A stretch of 64,000 nucleotides of DNA from Paracoccaceae bacterium (GTDB taxonomy: Bacteria > Pseudomonadota > Alphaproteobacteria > Rhodobacterales > Rhodobacteraceae), in NCBI GenBank assembly GCA_022763485.1, contig JALEGX010000161.1:32213-96212 (forward strand), in the 5' to 3' direction. The position numbers were made by a program, and so were the translations under genes. Below are positions 34,300-44,084 of the stretch, one piece after another. The notes below the pieces were generated by a model that searched no databases, had not been told where the DNA came from, and saw nothing but the letters and a program-made list of their open reading frames with translations. The first letter of the stretch is position 1. Each line of letters begins with the position of its first letter.

Positions 34300-34935
34300 A
34301 TGCAGGCCCACAAATTTGATGAACAGCTCAAAACCAGCGTCCTGTCCCGGCTGCAAGACTTCGAGCGTCGCGAGAGTTCCAAACCAGACCTGCGGGACGC
34401 AGCGGTGGCAATCATCCTTGCGCAATGTCCCGCCTCAGGTCGGCCAAGTGTGCTGCTGACGCGCCGACCTGAAACGATGAACCGGCACGCCGGCCAATAC
34501 GCACTGCCGGGCGGACGCGTGGATGCCGGCGAAAGTCAGGTTGAAACCGCACTGCGGGAGGTGCGTGAGGAAATTGGCCTCGAGCTGACACCGTTAGAGG
34601 TCCTGGGTCAGCTCGACGACTTCGAAACCCGCTCAGGCTTTCGCATTTCCCCTTTTGTCATGTGGTGTGACCATCAGGAGGACCTGCGCCCCGATCCGGC
34701 GGAGGTCGATGCCGTGTTTCACATCCCATTGACGGAGCTGGATGACCCCAGCGTTCCGAAGCTGTCGACCGCTTACGCCGGCGACAGCCCTGTCCTGTCA
34801 GCCTTCATCCCGACCCTGGGGCATGAGATCTATGCCCCCACCGCGGCGCTGCTGGTGCAGTTCCGAGACGTTGCGCTCCGCGGGATGCACACGCGCGTCG
34901 CCCATTTCGAACAACCTGCCTTCACCTGGAAATAA
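34300..34935 (+). CDS. Nudix hydrolase, coenzyme A diphosphatase-like
   Basis: 211 aa. A complete Nudix box spans G72-L94 (GG...GE...REVREEIGL), preceded by LLTRRPETMNRHAGQYALPGG, which is the context seen in CoA-pyrophosphatase (NUDT7/NudL-like) members. It would hydrolyse CoA or acyl-CoA to 4'-phosphopantetheine and 3',5'-ADP, or a related diphosphate, needing Mg2+. It stands alone between a LysR gene and the betC promoter region; no functional link to either is evident. Confidence 0.82.
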   Translation: MQAHKFDEQLKTSVLSRLQDFERRESSKPDLRDAAVAIILAQCPASGRPSVLLTRRPETMNRHAGQYALPGGRVDAGESQVETALREVREEIGLELTPLEVLGQLDDFETRSGFRISPFVMWCDHQEDLRPDPAEVDAVFHIPLTELDDPSVPKLSTAYAGDSPVLSAFIPTLGHEIYAPTAALLVQFRDVALRGMHTRVAHFEQPAFTWK

Positions 34936-34984
34936 GCCTCTCTAAACAGACTTGTTTATCGCCGCATATAAGGGGTGAATGTTT

Positions 34985-35004
34985 TTGATTGACCGATCAA
35001 TCAA
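34985..35004. promoter_or_regulatory. BetI operator upstream of betC
   Basis: The inverted repeat TTGATTGA-CCGA-TCAATCAA lies about 105 bp before the betC ATG. As remembered, the BetI consensus is an almost identical TTGATTGAAC/GTTCAATCAA palindrome, and a betI gene lies downstream of betC. This predicts repression of betC until choline or its sulfate is present. Confidence 0.7.
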
Positions 35005-35109
35005 TAAAACACAAACTCTGCGAAACTCGGCCGTGCGGGCCACAGAACACTGCCGGGCAAGGGAAGACACGCACCGCAGACCGGTGCCGAAAACGAGTGA
35101 GACAACAAG

Positions 35110-36618
35110 ATGACCAGCCCCAACATCCTGATATTCATGGTGGATCAGCTGAACGGGACCCTGTTCCCGGATGGACCGGCAGATTGGCTGCATGCCCCGA
35201 ATCTGAAAAAGCTGGCCGCACGCTCCACCCGGTTCAAGAACGCCTATACCGCCTCCCCTCTCTGCGCGCCGGGGCGGGCCTCATTCATGTCCGGGCAACT
35301 CCCCTCGACCACGCGGGTCTATGACAATGCCGCTGAATTCGCTTCGTCCATCCCCACCTATGCCCACCACCTGCGCCGGGCGGGATATTTCACCTGCCTG
35401 TCCGGCAAGATGCATTTCGTCGGCCCCGACCAATTGCACGGCTTCGAAGAGCGGTTGACCACGGATATTTATCCCCCGGACTTCGGCTGGACCCCCGACT
35501 ACCGCAAACCCGGTGAACGGATCGATTGGTGGTATCACAACATGGGCTCGGTCACCGGCGCAGGCATTGCCGAGATCAGCAACCAGATGGAATATGACGA
35601 TGAGGTCGCCTTCCACGCCACGCAGAAAATCTATGATCTGGCCCGCGGCAAGGACGATCGCCCCTGGTGTGTCACCGTCAGCTTCACCCACCCCCACGAT
35701 CCATATGTCGCACGGCGCAAATACTGGGATCTGTACGAAGACTGCGAACATCTGCTGCCCACGGTGTCCGACCTTGGCTATGACAATCAGGACCCGCACG
35801 CAAAGCGCATCTTCGACGCCAACGACTGGCGCAATTTCGACATCACCGAAGACGACATTCGCCGGTCGCGACGCGCGTATTTTGCCAATATCTCCTATCT
35901 GGACGACAAGATCGGCGAGGTCATGGAGGCCCTTGAATCGACCCGACAGGAGGCGATTATCCTGTTCGTTTCCGATCACGGCGACATGCTGGGGGAACGT
36001 GGCCTCTGGTTCAAGATGAGCTTCTACGAAGGCTCTGCCCGCGTGCCGCTGATGGTGGCCGCCCCCGGCATGACGCCGGGCCTGATCGAAACGCCGGTGT
36101 CCAATATCGATGTGTGCCCCACGCTGTGTGATCTGGCCGGGGTCAGCATGGAGGAAGTGTCACCCTGGACGACGGGTGAATCGCTGGTCCCACTTGGACA
36201 GGGCGGCAATCGAACCAGCCCGGTGGCAATGGAATATGCCGCCGAAGCGTCCTATGCGCCGATGGTGTCGCTGCGGTCAGGGTCTTGGAAGCTGAACCTC
36301 TGCACACTGGACCCCGACCAGCTGTTCAACCTTGATGAGGACCCGCATGAGCTGACCAATCTGGCCGAAGCGCCCGAGCATCAGGATACGCTGGCAGCGC
36401 TCAAGGCAGAGGCCGCCGCCCGTTGGGACCTGGAGCGCTTTGATTCAGAGGTTCGCGAAAGCCAGGCACGGCGATGGGTTGTCTATGAGGCCCTGCGCCA
36501 GGGCGGGTATTTCCCCTGGGACTACCAGCCGCTGCAAAAGGCCAGCGAGCGCTACATGCGCAACCATATGGACCTGAATGTCGTGGAAGAAAACGCCCGC
36601 TTCCCCAGAGGCGAGTAA
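35110..36618 (+). CDS. betC: Choline-sulfatase
   Basis: 502 aa type I sulfatase. The formylglycine motif CAPGRAS (C52) is in SPLCAPGRASFMSG; metal ligands are expected in ILIFMVDQ (D12) and VSDHGDMLGERG. The length and the C-terminal region (WDYQPLQKASERYMRNHMDLN) match choline-sulfatase BetC. It hydrolyses choline-O-sulfate to choline and sulfate, supplying an osmoprotectant precursor plus carbon, nitrogen and sulfur. It is preceded by a BetI-type operator and followed by betI on the same strand. No betA-betB pair is adjacent, though a choline-dehydrogenase-like gene is 2 kb upstream. Confidence 0.9.
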   Translation: MTSPNILIFMVDQLNGTLFPDGPADWLHAPNLKKLAARSTRFKNAYTASPLCAPGRASFMSGQLPSTTRVYDNAAEFASSIPTYAHHLRRAGYFTCLSGKMHFVGPDQLHGFEERLTTDIYPPDFGWTPDYRKPGERIDWWYHNMGSVTGAGIAEISNQMEYDDEVAFHATQKIYDLARGKDDRPWCVTVSFTHPHDPYVARRKYWDLYEDCEHLLPTVSDLGYDNQDPHAKRIFDANDWRNFDITEDDIRRSRRAYFANISYLDDKIGEVMEALESTRQEAIILFVSDHGDMLGERGLWFKMSFYEGSARVPLMVAAPGMTPGLIETPVSNIDVCPTLCDLAGVSMEEVSPWTTGESLVPLGQGGNRTSPVAMEYAAEASYAPMVSLRSGSWKLNLCTLDPDQLFNLDEDPHELTNLAEAPEHQDTLAALKAEAAARWDLERFDSEVRESQARRWVVYEALRQGGYFPWDYQPLQKASERYMRNHMDLNVVEENARFPRGE

Positions 36619-36622
36619 ATCC

Positions 36623-36665
36623 CCACCCACGCCGTGCCGCAACCAGATCGGGACGGCGTGGGTGG
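36623..36665 (+). terminator. Long stem-loop after betC
   Basis: Perfect 13-bp arms CCACCCACGCCGT (36623-36635) and ACGGCGTGGGTGG (36653-36665) enclose a 17-nt loop directly after the betC stop. There is no U-tract, so it may be a terminator, attenuator or mRNA 3'-end protector ahead of betI. Confidence 0.55.
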
Positions 36666-36754
36666 CCCGCTCAAACGCTTGGCTCACCCGCTCAGTGATT
36701 TGACGCTCTGCGGCCCGCCGCGATAGAACCACGACGCTCATCCAGGGGGACAAA

Positions 36755-37342
36755 ATGCCGAAAGTAGGAATGGAACCCGAACGACGCGCCGCGCTGGTTT
36801 CCGCCGTGATCGATGAGATCGGAGAGGCCCGGACGCTGGATGTCACGGTTTCGAAGATCGCGAAACGCGCCGGGATGAGCAGCGGGCTGGCTCATCACTA
36901 CTTCGGCAGCAAGGAACAGATGCTGATTGCAGCGATGCGCCATATCCTTGGCGTCTTCTCACAGCGGGTTGTCGCGGGGCTGGCACAGACTCAGGACCCG
37001 CATGACAGGTTGCGGGCCATCATCCGGGCGAACTTCGAAGATCACGTCTTCGACCGGCGCAAGACCTCGGCCTGGCTCAGCTTCTATTCCTTGTCCCAAC
37101 GCAATGACGACGCCGCAACGCTGGTCCGGATCTATCAGTCGCGTCTGCGCAGCAACCTGATGCATGAATTGCGTCTCCTCTGCCCCGATCCGGCACGGGT
37201 TGAACGCGCCCTGTCCTCGCTCATCGATGGGGTCTATCTGCGTGCGGCACTGGGCAATGCAGGTCCCGATCCCAGCGCCGCGGAAACCGTGATCCAGGCC
37301 GCAGATGCGTTGATCCACGCGAATACACAGCGCTCTGTCTGA
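36755..37342 (+). CDS. betI: TetR-family choline-responsive repressor BetI
   Basis: 195 aa. The start MPKVGMEPERRAALVSAVIDEIGE is close to the E. coli BetI N-terminus, followed by the TetR HTH (VSKIAKRAGMSSGLAHHYFGSKEQML, about 32-57) and a C-terminal LIDGVYLRAAL block typical of BetI. AGGGGGAC precedes the ATG. It should bind the TTGATTGA/TCAATCAA site upstream of betC and be released by choline. It lies 136 bp after betC, past a stem-loop, so it may have its own promoter. Confidence 0.9.
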   Translation: MPKVGMEPERRAALVSAVIDEIGEARTLDVTVSKIAKRAGMSSGLAHHYFGSKEQMLIAAMRHILGVFSQRVVAGLAQTQDPHDRLRAIIRANFEDHVFDRRKTSAWLSFYSLSQRNDDAATLVRIYQSRLRSNLMHELRLLCPDPARVERALSSLIDGVYLRAALGNAGPDPSAAETVIQAADALIHANTQRSV

Positions 37343-37485
37343 CCCCGAACACCCCGCGTCGCACGCGATTTTCGGCTTGGGCAAAACGCCCCGATTTGAT
37401 TTTTTTCCTAGACGATCAGAGCTGTTTCTGATGAAACGCGGCATTCGCAATCGTTGCAAACCACCAGAAGACCCCGCAAGCAGCC

Positions 37486-38508
37486 TTGACCGTGACCGCA
37501 CAAAAACGCAGTGATCCCCCCCATGTTGACGCAGCGGTTTCCGCGCGGCCGACGTTCGAGATCACTGAGGGCGAGGTCCGCTTCGAAATCTTTGTGCAGC
37601 CCAATTTCAACCAGCTGGAGCTGTCTTCAGTCACCTCGGTCCTGGAAGCCGCCAACGAGATCCAGAACCGGCTGACGTTGCGCTGGACCATGTGCTCGGA
37701 CACGCCGGGCCTGTTGTCCAACGGCAACTTTCTGGTGCGTGCAGAACCGGCGATCAAAAGCGACTTCCTGAAGGATTGCCTAATCGTCGTCGGGGGCAAG
37801 GGCTGTGCCGCGTCCGGATGGATCCGGCGGGTTCGGGCCATGCAGACCCTGAAGAAGCCGGTCATCCTGTTTTCCGATGCTGCCACCGAATACACCAAAT
37901 CGCTGGGACAGGTGGATCATCCGATCGCTGTACACTGGCGCGACATCCCGATCCTGAACGAAATCGGCGACTTTTCGGACCTGTCGACCAGCCTTGCGGA
38001 ATATGGGCGCGGTGTGCTGACCTGCTCGGGACAGGGTTACGCACTGGAAGCGACCTTCAATCTGGTGTCCGAGCTGCTGAACCCGCAGGAACGTTCTGAC
38101 CTGGCCAGCATTCTGGTGATGGACACGGCCCGCGGTTTTCACCGCGAACAGCCAAAAGGCGCAGCGCAGGGCAACACCTTCCTGGAGGGGCATTTGCAGA
38201 AAGCCCTGAACCTGATGGAAGAGACGATCGAGGAACCGCTGTCCATCGTCGAGCTGACCAAACGCGTCGGCGTGTCCACGCGGCAGCTGGAGCGGCTGTT
38301 CAAGATCCAGCTCAACAGCTCACCTGCCAAGACCTATCGTCAGATACGCCTGAACCGGGCACGCTCGCTGATCGTGGAAACACGACTGTCCCTGTTGGAT
38401 ATCGCACTGGCCTGCGGTTTCTCCAACACGTCTGCCATGGCCGCCCCGTTCCGTCAGGCCTTCGGAGTGTCCCCCAGCCAGCTGCGGTCGGAAAAAGGCC
38501 AAGGCTGA
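37486..38508 (+). CDS. GlxA-family transcriptional regulator, copy 3
   Basis: 340 aa with an N-terminal DJ-1/PfpI-like domain (about 30-195) and a C-terminal AraC HTH pair (VELTKRVGVSTRQLERLFKI; LLDIALACGFSNTSAMAAPF). The start is uncertain between TTG at 37486 and GTG at 37492. It is more distant from the two copies at 5-7 kb than they are from each other. Next to betI and betC it may be a GbdR-like activator sensing glycine betaine or dimethylglycine; this is inferred from the family and position. No target gene is divergent from it. Confidence 0.84.
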   Translation: MTVTAQKRSDPPHVDAAVSARPTFEITEGEVRFEIFVQPNFNQLELSSVTSVLEAANEIQNRLTLRWTMCSDTPGLLSNGNFLVRAEPAIKSDFLKDCLIVVGGKGCAASGWIRRVRAMQTLKKPVILFSDAATEYTKSLGQVDHPIAVHWRDIPILNEIGDFSDLSTSLAEYGRGVLTCSGQGYALEATFNLVSELLNPQERSDLASILVMDTARGFHREQPKGAAQGNTFLEGHLQKALNLMEETIEEPLSIVELTKRVGVSTRQLERLFKIQLNSSPAKTYRQIRLNRARSLIVETRLSLLDIALACGFSNTSAMAAPFRQAFGVSPSQLRSEKGQG

Positions 38509-38622
38509 GGCGCAGCAGTTCATCGCTGACGATGCTGTCCGGCACCGTTGGCGCCCGGATCTGTTTTCGAGAATGCCATATGCGACGGGCCACCTGGGCC
38601 CGCCATCAGCGCAAGACTTTGC

Positions 38623-39696
38623 TCAGCGCGACAGGCCGCCGTGCAGAGTCGGCAGGTCCAGAGCGCTGAACCCATAGTGACGCAGCCAGCGCAGGTCGCT
38701 GTCAAAGAAGGCGCGCAGGTCGGGGATGCCGTATTTCAGCATCGCCAGACGGTCGATGCCGATGCCGAAGGCAAAGCCCTGGTAAACCTCGGGATCGATA
38801 CCACCGGCGGCGATCACCTTGGGATGTACCATGCCGGAGCCAAGGATTTCCATCCAGTCGTCGCCCTCGCCGATCTTCAGCTGGCCATTGTCCCACGAAC
38901 AGCGAATATCGACCTCGGCCGACGGTTCGGTGAAGGGGAAGTGCGAGGCGCGGAAGCGCAGCTCGACATCATCCACTTCGAAGAAGGATTTGACGAATTC
39001 CTCCAGCACCCACTTGAGGTTCGCCATCGAAATGTCCTTGTCCAGCGCCAGGCCTTCGACCTGGTGGAACATCGGCGTATGGGTCTGGTCATAGTCGGCG
39101 CGGTAAACGCCACCCGGACAGATGATGCGCAGCGGCGCGCCCATCTTTTCCATCGACCGGATCTGAACCGGCGAGGTATGCGTGCGCAGCACGTGCGGCG
39201 GGCGATTATCGCCTTCTGCACGGTTCATGTAGAAGGTGTCCATCTCGGCCCGCGCGGGGTGGTGGCCGGGGATGTTCAGCGCATCGAAGTTGTACCAGTC
39301 GGTGTCGATCCGCGGCCCTTCGGCAACGGAGAAGCCCATTTCAGCGAAGATCGCGGTGATTTCTTCCTGAACCTGGCTGATCGGGTGCAGCGTGCCCTGA
39401 CGGGTCGGGCGCGATGGCAGGGTCACATCCAGCCACTCGGTGCGCAGGCGTTCGTCCAGCGCCGCATCGGCCAATGCCGATTTCTTGGCCGCCAGAGCCG
39501 AGTTGATTTCGTCCTTCAGCGCGTTCAGCGCCGGGCCCGCCACCTGGCGTTCCTCAGGGGTCATCTTGCCCAGCTCGCGCATCTTCAGCGCAACTTCGCC
39601 CTTTTTGCCGACAGCAGCGACGCGGATCGCCTCCAGCGCGGCTTCATCCGCTGCGTCCGCAATCTGCGACAGGTATTTTGCCTTGAGATCGTCCAT
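38623..39696 (-). CDS. pheS: Phenylalanine-tRNA ligase alpha subunit
   Basis: 357 aa from [11 protein letters not shown] (ATG at 39696, GGAAG upstream); the frame to 39918 is unaligned. Class II synthetase core: [47 protein letters not shown] (motif 2 region), and the motif 3 [11 protein letters not shown] near the end. It forms the alpha2beta2 enzyme with PheT and charges tRNA-Phe. pheT is not adjacent: the next gene downstream is convergent. rplT and rpmI, often next to pheS, lie 5.5 kb upstream on the same strand with dmd and other genes inserted between. Confidence 0.97.
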   Translation of the reverse strand: MDDLKAKYLSQIADAADEAALEAIRVAAVGKKGEVALKMRELGKMTPEERQVAGPALNALKDEINSALAAKKSALADAALDERLRTEWLDVTLPSRPTRQGTLHPISQVQEEITAIFAEMGFSVAEGPRIDTDWYNFDALNIPGHHPARAEMDTFYMNRAEGDNRPPHVLRTHTSPVQIRSMEKMGAPLRIICPGGVYRADYDQTHTPMFHQVEGLALDKDISMANLKWVLEEFVKSFFEVDDVELRFRASHFPFTEPSAEVDIRCSWDNGQLKIGEGDDWMEILGSGMVHPKVIAAGGIDPEVYQGFAFGIGIDRLAMLKYGIPDLRAFFDSDLRWLRHYGFSALDLPTLHGGLSR

Positions 39697-39785
39697 GATG
39701 CTTCCCGAACCGGCCCCCGAATTTGGTCCTGAACCTGCTATCGGCCCGGGCGCGTGAATGCAAGACGGTGCAGCAGGCTTTCGGC

Positions 39786-40556
39786 TCAGGTGTAACGCTG
39801 CATCATCGCTTGCAGGGCATAGACGCTGCCATATCCCAGCTCCTGCGCCACACGGCCGGGCGGTGTGCCCCGTGCCTGCGCCTTCAACGCCAGCTGACAG
39901 CGCAGACGGCGCGCCCATTGGCCAAATCCCATCCCCGTCTCCTGCTGGAACCGCCGGGTGAAGGACCGGCGACTCATCCCCGCCCGGTCCGCCCAGTGGT
40001 CAATGGTTCCGGAATGGCCCGGACGGTCCATCAACGCCTCACAGACCCGCCGCAGACGCTCATCCGTGGGATAGGGCAACGCAAGCGGAGACTTCGGCGC
40101 GTCGCCAAGCTCCAGCAGGATCAGCTGGCTGGTGTGAAAGGCCCGAGGCGTCAAAGGCCAGGGGTTGCCCTGATCGCACAGGGCCGCGATCAGATGCGCC
40201 AGCAAGGGCGAGATCGTAACGACCTGACAACGTTCCATCGCCCCTGCCCCCGGAACATCCGGCGCGATATAGAGCGACTGCAGCTGCACCTGCCCGATCA
40301 TGCGGATCTCATGCGTCATCCCCGCCGGCACGATCAGCCCGGACCCCGCCGGCACCGCCCAGGTGGTTTCATCCGCTTCCGCCATCATCAGGCCGGCCAC
40401 GGCATAGACCAGCTGATGGCGCGGGTGATCATGCCAGGACGACACATAGCCATCCGCATAGCTGCGCGGATAGGACACGACCTCATGCGGCAACGCCTGC
40501 ACCGCATCCGAGGATGACCCTCCCCGCACTCTTTTTTGTGATCTGATTTGGCCCAT
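39786..40556 (-). CDS. AraC-family regulator with cupin sensor domain
   Basis: 256 aa from [13 protein letters not shown] (ATG at 40556). The N-terminal part is a cupin-like AraC-binding domain ([39 protein letters not shown]), the C-terminal part an AraC HTH ([42 protein letters not shown]). It is divergent from a flavin-fold protein gene across 67 bp and probably controls it. A possible ligand cannot be named. Confidence 0.84.
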   Translation of the reverse strand: MGQIRSQKRVRGGSSSDAVQALPHEVVSYPRSYADGYVSSWHDHPRHQLVYAVAGLMMAEADETTWAVPAGSGLIVPAGMTHEIRMIGQVQLQSLYIAPDVPGAGAMERCQVVTISPLLAHLIAALCDQGNPWPLTPRAFHTSQLILLELGDAPKSPLALPYPTDERLRRVCEALMDRPGHSGTIDHWADRAGMSRRSFTRRFQQETGMGFGQWARRLRCQLALKAQARGTPPGRVAQELGYGSVYALQAMMQRYT

Positions 40557-40623
40557 TTGCCCAATAGATGGCCCCTTTGGACAAAAAGGACAACTTATTC
40601 TGGCGCCAAAGGAGATTTCAAAG

Positions 40624-41226
40624 ATGCAACCGATCACAGATATTGAAACGCTGGAGCAGCTGTATGAGGCGGCTGTCCCTGCCTCGCTTACCAAGGTCGT
40701 GACCCGAATCACGCCTCTCTACCGCCAGTGGATCGACGCTTCGCGCTTTTTGGTGCTGTCGACCGTAGGCGCGGAAGGCACCGATGCCAGCCCGCGCGGC
40801 GACGACGGACCGGTCGTTCGCATCATCGACGACCAAACCCTGTGGCTGCCCGACTGGCGCGGCAACAACCGGATCGATTCCCTGCGCAACATCGTGCGGG
40901 ACAATCGCGTCAGCCTGATGTTCATGGTGCCGGGGTGCAACAACGTCGTGCGCCTGAACGGTAGCGCCTTTCTGACCGCCGACGCACAAACCTGCGCCTC
41001 GTTCGAGCGGAAAGGCCGTCAGCCGACGTCCGTGGCGGTGATCACGGTTGGGGAGCTCTATTTCCAATGCGCCAAGGCGATCATGCGGTCCCGTCTCTGG
41101 GATGTGGACGCGCAATCCGCCACTGTGCCCACCGCCGGTGCCTTCCTGAAGGAACAGCAGGCAAGTTTTGAAGCGCAGGCCTATGACGACAATTATCCGG
41201 AATACGCAAAATCCCGGATGTGGTGA
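40624..41226 (+). CDS. Pyridoxamine 5'-phosphate oxidase-family (split-barrel flavoprotein) protein
   Basis: 200 aa with AAAGGAG upstream of the ATG at 40624. It has an FMN-binding split-barrel fold: FLVLSTVGAEGTDASPRGD, LWLPDWRGNNRIDSLRNIVRDNRVSLMFMVPG and the later GELYFQCAKAIMRS block. This pattern belongs to the MSMEG_1061-type subfamily, which has no firmly known function and may bind FMN, F420 or haem. It is divergent from an AraC regulator and convergent with dmdD. Confidence 0.78.
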   Translation: MQPITDIETLEQLYEAAVPASLTKVVTRITPLYRQWIDASRFLVLSTVGAEGTDASPRGDDGPVVRIIDDQTLWLPDWRGNNRIDSLRNIVRDNRVSLMFMVPGCNNVVRLNGSAFLTADAQTCASFERKGRQPTSVAVITVGELYFQCAKAIMRSRLWDVDAQSATVPTAGAFLKEQQASFEAQAYDDNYPEYAKSRMW

Positions 41227-41237
41227 ACGCTACAACG

Positions 41238-41275
41238 AAAAAGCCCACCCCGGTTCCGGCGAACACGGGGTGGGC
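41238..41275 (-). terminator. Rho-independent terminator of dmdC-dmdD
   Basis: A 10-bp stem GCCCACCCCG/CGGGGTGGGC (41243-41252 with 41266-41275, 13-nt loop) is followed on the minus strand by TTTTT (plus-strand AAAAA at 41238-41242). It lies downstream of the dmdD stop. Confidence 0.8.
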
Positions 41276-41334
41276 GAAGATAACGCGCTGGACCACCGCA
41301 CCGCAAAGGCGCACGGCGCGCATGACGTCTGGCA

Positions 41335-42141
41335 TCAATCGTTGGGACGCACCCGCGCTGCGGTCTTGTTGGCGAAGGCCTCCAGCCGTTCGCGCGCCGC
41401 CGGTTGGGTGTTGACCAGGCCACCGACGACCGCCTCGGCATAGGCTGCATCCATGCCGGACATGTTGTTCATGTGGCTGATCGCCGAACAGATCGCATAG
41501 TTGGTCAACGGCAGGTTCTGCGCCACCTTGTCGGCCAGTTCCATCGCCTTTTCAAAGCTGGACCCTTCGGTGATGTATTGCGCCAGTCCCAGATCGACCG
41601 CTTCCTGCCCCTGATACACACGCCCGGTCAGGATCATGTCGATCATCCGGTACTTGCCGATCATGTCCGACACGCGAATGGTGGCGCCACCGCCGGTAAA
41701 GATGCCGCGCTGGCCTTCGGGCAGAGCGAAATAGGTGCTCTGGTCCATCACCCGCACATGCGCCGAACTGGCCAGTTCCAGACCGCCGCCGACAACCGCG
41801 CCTTTCAGCGCCGCGATGATTGGCACCCCGCCATATTCCATCTTGTTGAACGCTTCGTGCCAGCGCAGGCAGACATGCATGAAGTCAGCGGGGCTGCGGT
41901 CCGCCTTCCAGTGCTCCACAAGGTCCAGACCTGCGCAGAAATGATCCCCTTCCCCTGCCAGAACCACGGCGCGCACGCCGTTCTGGTGGGCGCTGCTGAA
42001 GAACCGCACCAGTTCTTCGATCGTGGCCACATCCAGCGCATTACGCTTGGAGGGGCGGTTCAGGGTGACAACGCAGACACCATTGTCGCGCACCTCGATG
42101 GCGAGGTTTTCGTAAGTTTTCGGATCGACGGCTGGGGACAT
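41335..42141 (-). CDS. dmdD: Methylthioacryloyl-CoA hydratase
   Basis: 268 aa crotonase from [10 protein letters not shown] (ATG at 42141, AAAGG upstream). The sequence matches my memory of Ruegeria DmdD, including [32 protein letters not shown] blocks. The two catalytic glutamates of the family fall at E122 (GGGLELA) and E142 (LPEGQ). It hydrates methylthioacryloyl-CoA, giving acetaldehyde, methanethiol, CO2 and CoA: the last step of DMSP demethylation. The gene follows dmdC by 59 bp on the same strand and ends at a good terminator. dmdA and dmdB are not in the window. Confidence 0.9.
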   Translation of the reverse strand: MSPAVDPKTYENLAIEVRDNGVCVVTLNRPSKRNALDVATIEELVRFFSSAHQNGVRAVVLAGEGDHFCAGLDLVEHWKADRSPADFMHVCLRWHEAFNKMEYGGVPIIAALKGAVVGGGLELASSAHVRVMDQSTYFALPEGQRGIFTGGGATIRVSDMIGKYRMIDMILTGRVYQGQEAVDLGLAQYITEGSSFEKAMELADKVAQNLPLTNYAICSAISHMNNMSGMDAAYAEAVVGGLVNTQPAARERLEAFANKTAARVRPND

Positions 42142-42200
42142 GAGTTCAGACCTTTCGCATTTCATTTTCCGGGTCAGAGCCTGCCCGGACTATTCTGGGT

Positions 42201-43967
42201 TCAGATGTCGAAACCGGCATCCAGCACGCTGGCGCTGCCGCTGACGATCCGGGTTTTCTCGGTGCTGCACTCCGCCAGGATGTGCTGGGCAAAGAACAGG
42301 GCGGTCGCAATCTTCTGCGTCATGAAACCGGCGTCTTCGCCCTGCTGCAGCTTGGCTTCGGCAGCCAGCGCGGAGCGCCCCAACTGCCAGCCCGCCGCCA
42401 GGTTTCCGGTCAGCATCAGGAAAGGCACGCTGCCCGCGAAGGCGGCATTCGGGTTCTGGCGCGCAGTCTCCAGCATCCATGCCAGGCTGTCCTCAAACGC
42501 CAGCCGTGCTGCATCCAGCCCATCTGCAATCCCTTGTGCGGCGGCACTGCCCTTGCGCAGTTCAGCCGCGGTATCGGCGATCATGCCCGCAAAGCGGCGC
42601 GCGGTTTCACCACCGTCGCGCATCACCTGACGGCCCAGCAGGTCATTGGCCTGAATGGCGGTCGTGCCTTCATAGATCGGCAGGATGCGCGCATCACGAT
42701 AGAATTGCGCCACGCCGGTTTCTTCGATGAACCCCATGCCGCCGTGAACCTGCACCCCGAGGGACGCCGTTTCCACCGCCCGCTCGGTGCAGAAGCCCTT
42801 GACCAGCGGCACAAGGAATTCCGCCATTGCGGTTGCTTCACGCGCGTCAGTGCCGTGATGGGCGATGTCCAGGAAACCGGCCGTCGCCATGGCAAGCGCC
42901 CGCCCGCCCTCGGTCAGGGCGCGCATCTTCATCAGCATCCGCCGCACATCGGGGTGCTGGATGATCGTCGCCGCATCTTTGGAGCTGCCATCCACCGGGC
43001 GGCTCTGAACCCGCTCACGCGCATAGGCGACGGCGTGCTGGTAGGCGCGTTCGGCCACCGCGACGCCCTGCAGGCCCACGGCAAAACGGGCGGCGCGCAT
43101 CATGACGAACATGTACTCCAGCCCGCGGTTTTCTTCCCCCACCATGAAGCCGGTGGCCCCATCGTATTCCAGAACGGCGGTCGGGCTGGCCCGTACGCCC
43201 AGCTTGTGTTCGATGCTGACGCAGTTGACGGCATTGCGCTGGCCCGGATTGCCATCGGCATCCAGCAGATAGCGCGGCACGATGAACAGGCTCAGCCCCT
43301 TCGGCCCGGCAGGCGCATCCGGCGTGCGCGCCAGAACCAGATGGATGATGTTTTCGGTCAGATCATGCTCACCATAGGTGATGAAAATCTTGGTGCCGCT
43401 GACCGCATAGGTGCCATCCGCCTGCGGCTCGGCCTTGCTGCGGACCCGGCCCAGGTCACTGCCGGCCTGCGGTTCAGTCAGGTTCATCGTGCCCGACCAG
43501 TTGCCCGAAATCAGCTGCTCAAGATACTGGTCCTTCTGGCTGTCCGATCCATTCAGCAACAGCGCTTCGATCGCACCATCCGTCAGCAACGGGCAGAGGC
43601 CAAAGCTCAGGTCGGCGGCATTCAGCATCTCGGTTGCAGCGGCCCCTGCGGCGCGCGGCAGGCCCATGCCACCGAACTCACCCGGATGCGCCAGGGTTTG
43701 CCAACCCATCTCCTGATACTGGCGGAACGCCTCCACATGGGCAGCAGGCATCACCACGCGCTGACCATCAAAATGGGAGCCGGTTTCATCCCCTTCGGCC
43801 GCCAGCGGCGCGATGACCTCATCACAGAAGCGGCCGAAGCCTTCCAGCGCTGCCTGCACATCCGCCTGATCGATCCCCTGATACGCAGGGAGATCTGATA
43901 CCTCCTGCCATGCGGACAGGTGTTCGATGTTGAACATGATATCGCGAACCGGTGCCTGAAAGGTCAT
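42201..43967 (-). CDS. dmdC: 3-methylmercaptopropionyl-CoA dehydrogenase
   Basis: 588 aa from MTFQAPVRDIMFNIEHL (ATG at 43967, AGGAG seven bases upstream). It is of the long acyl-CoA dehydrogenase type (about 590-600 aa) with the extra C-terminal domain that marks DmdC and related enzymes. Motifs include NLTEPQAGSDLG, GTKIFITYGEHD, VHGGMGFIEETG and ILPIYEGTTAIQ. It oxidises 3-methylmercaptopropionyl-CoA to methylthioacryloyl-CoA, which dmdD then hydrates. It is the first gene of the pair and divergent from an AraC-family regulator. Paralogues of this size acting on other acyl-CoAs exist, but the dmdD neighbour supports the assignment. Confidence 0.87.
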   Translation of the reverse strand: MTFQAPVRDIMFNIEHLSAWQEVSDLPAYQGIDQADVQAALEGFGRFCDEVIAPLAAEGDETGSHFDGQRVVMPAAHVEAFRQYQEMGWQTLAHPGEFGGMGLPRAAGAAATEMLNAADLSFGLCPLLTDGAIEALLLNGSDSQKDQYLEQLISGNWSGTMNLTEPQAGSDLGRVRSKAEPQADGTYAVSGTKIFITYGEHDLTENIIHLVLARTPDAPAGPKGLSLFIVPRYLLDADGNPGQRNAVNCVSIEHKLGVRASPTAVLEYDGATGFMVGEENRGLEYMFVMMRAARFAVGLQGVAVAERAYQHAVAYARERVQSRPVDGSSKDAATIIQHPDVRRMLMKMRALTEGGRALAMATAGFLDIAHHGTDAREATAMAEFLVPLVKGFCTERAVETASLGVQVHGGMGFIEETGVAQFYRDARILPIYEGTTAIQANDLLGRQVMRDGGETARRFAGMIADTAAELRKGSAAAQGIADGLDAARLAFEDSLAWMLETARQNPNAAFAGSVPFLMLTGNLAAGWQLGRSALAAEAKLQQGEDAGFMTQKIATALFFAQHILAECSTEKTRIVSGSASVLDAGFDI

Positions 43968-44027
43968 TCCATTGCTCCTGAAGTTTATCCCTTTACGCCA
44001 GATACGTGTTGTCAGACCGCTAATCCA

Positions 44028-44042
44028 TGTCCATACAGGACA
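44028..44042. promoter_or_regulatory. Inverted repeat TGTCC-N5-GGACA between dmdC and araC-type gene
   Basis: A 5-bp inverted repeat sits in the 117-bp divergent region, 61 bp before dmdC and 43 bp before the regulator. It is a weak candidate operator; short repeats like this can occur by chance. Confidence 0.25.
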
Positions 44043-44084
44043 AGATCCTTTCCAAAAGTGACAAACTGAGGAGGAAAGACCCAC

